From contig CM054182.1 in NCBI GenBank assembly GCA_028829895.1, positions 90,916,546 to 90,980,545 of the forward strand: 64,000 nt of DNA. Direction: 5' to 3'. The notes under the pieces are model-generated. The model was not told the origin of the DNA and searched no databases. It saw nothing but the letters and a program-made list of their open reading frames with translations. The DNA is from Sinotaia quadrata. Its lineage: Eukaryota; Mollusca; Gastropoda; Architaenioglossa; Viviparidae. This document shows positions 63,625 to 64,000 of the stretch, piece after piece. Within the stretch, counting starts at the first letter, position 1, and each line of letters begins with the position of its first letter. The position numbers and the translations under genes are program-made.

Positions 63625-63985
63625 TTTAACTTCTAATCCGTTTACTAGTCTTCCTTCTTACCTCCCTTTCAGTCTTACGTCTACACGAATACATTATAAT
63701 CCTTTACAAATCGTACGTTTCTTTCAGTCTTACGTCTACACGAATACATTATAATCCTTTACTACTTAACTAGTCTTACCTCCCTTTCAGTCTTACGTCT
63801 ACACGAATACATTATAATCCTTTACTACTTAACTAGTCTTACCTCCCTTTCAGTCTTACGTCTACACGAATACATTATAATCCTTTACTACTTAACTAGT
63901 CTTACCTCCCTTTCAGTCTTACGTCTACACGAATACATTATAATCCTTTACTACTTTACTAGTCTTACCTCCCTTTCAATGTATT
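63625..63985. repeat. 55-63-bp minisatellite, same family as 47375-47870
   Basis: Units share CTTACCTCCCTTTCAGTCTT and CACGAATACATTATAATCCT with the array 16 kb away, plus an extra TACTTAACTAG segment. Confidence 0.95.
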
Positions 63986-64000
63986 CAAAGATACTGGGCA

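Overview
This is an AT-rich, intron-rich, repeat-dense animal (eukaryotic) genomic window, best read as a gastropod mollusc, probably a heterobranch/pulmonate snail or slug. The main evidence is a complete minus-strand gene encoding a signal peptide, two immunoglobulin-like domains and a C-terminal fibrinogen domain. That architecture is the fibrinogen-related protein (FREP) family known from gastropod immunity. Species cannot be fixed from the sequence. No tRNA, rRNA, CRISPR or prokaryotic feature was seen.

Layout: (1) 818-38921, plus strand: one very large gene for a tandem saposin-B (SapB) precursor. I assembled 38 exons with GT/AG borders and continuous phase (3624 nt, 1207 residues plus stop). 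They form 13 SapB domains: a divergent first one, eleven almost identical internal ones, and a divergent last one carrying the stop. The 5' end (start codon, signal peptide) is not identified. The repeating unit is three exons: A (Cys1-Cys3), B (Cys4-Cys6) and C (a variable linker). Its phases (0-0, 0-1, 1-0) let any module be gained, lost or skipped without a frameshift. (2) 38922-43466: an intergenic interval of minisatellites and dispersed repeats between two convergent genes. (3) 43467-60608, minus strand: the nine-exon FREP gene (1416 nt, 471 residues plus stop). (4) 60609-64000: FREP upstream flank, repeats only.

The introns hold most of the mobile and repetitive DNA. They include a rearranged non-LTR retrotransposon (about 22.6-24.8 kb), a hAT transposon with matching ends and a perfect 8-bp target duplication (35586-38418), a solo-LTR-like insertion (45479-46569), a short hAT-type MITE (54152-54340), and some fifty micro- and minisatellite arrays, several with higher-order structure. 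Two segmental duplications inside the saposin gene (modules 4-5A with 9-10A; modules 8-9A with 11-12A) show how the gene grew, and private insertions in each copy give a relative timeline.

Function: SapB domains bind or disturb lipids, and FREPs are secreted lectin-like recognition proteins. Both may be secreted defence or secretory products, but nothing here shows that they work together. All exon calls come from reading splice sites, phase and protein similarity by eye; no transcript evidence was available.
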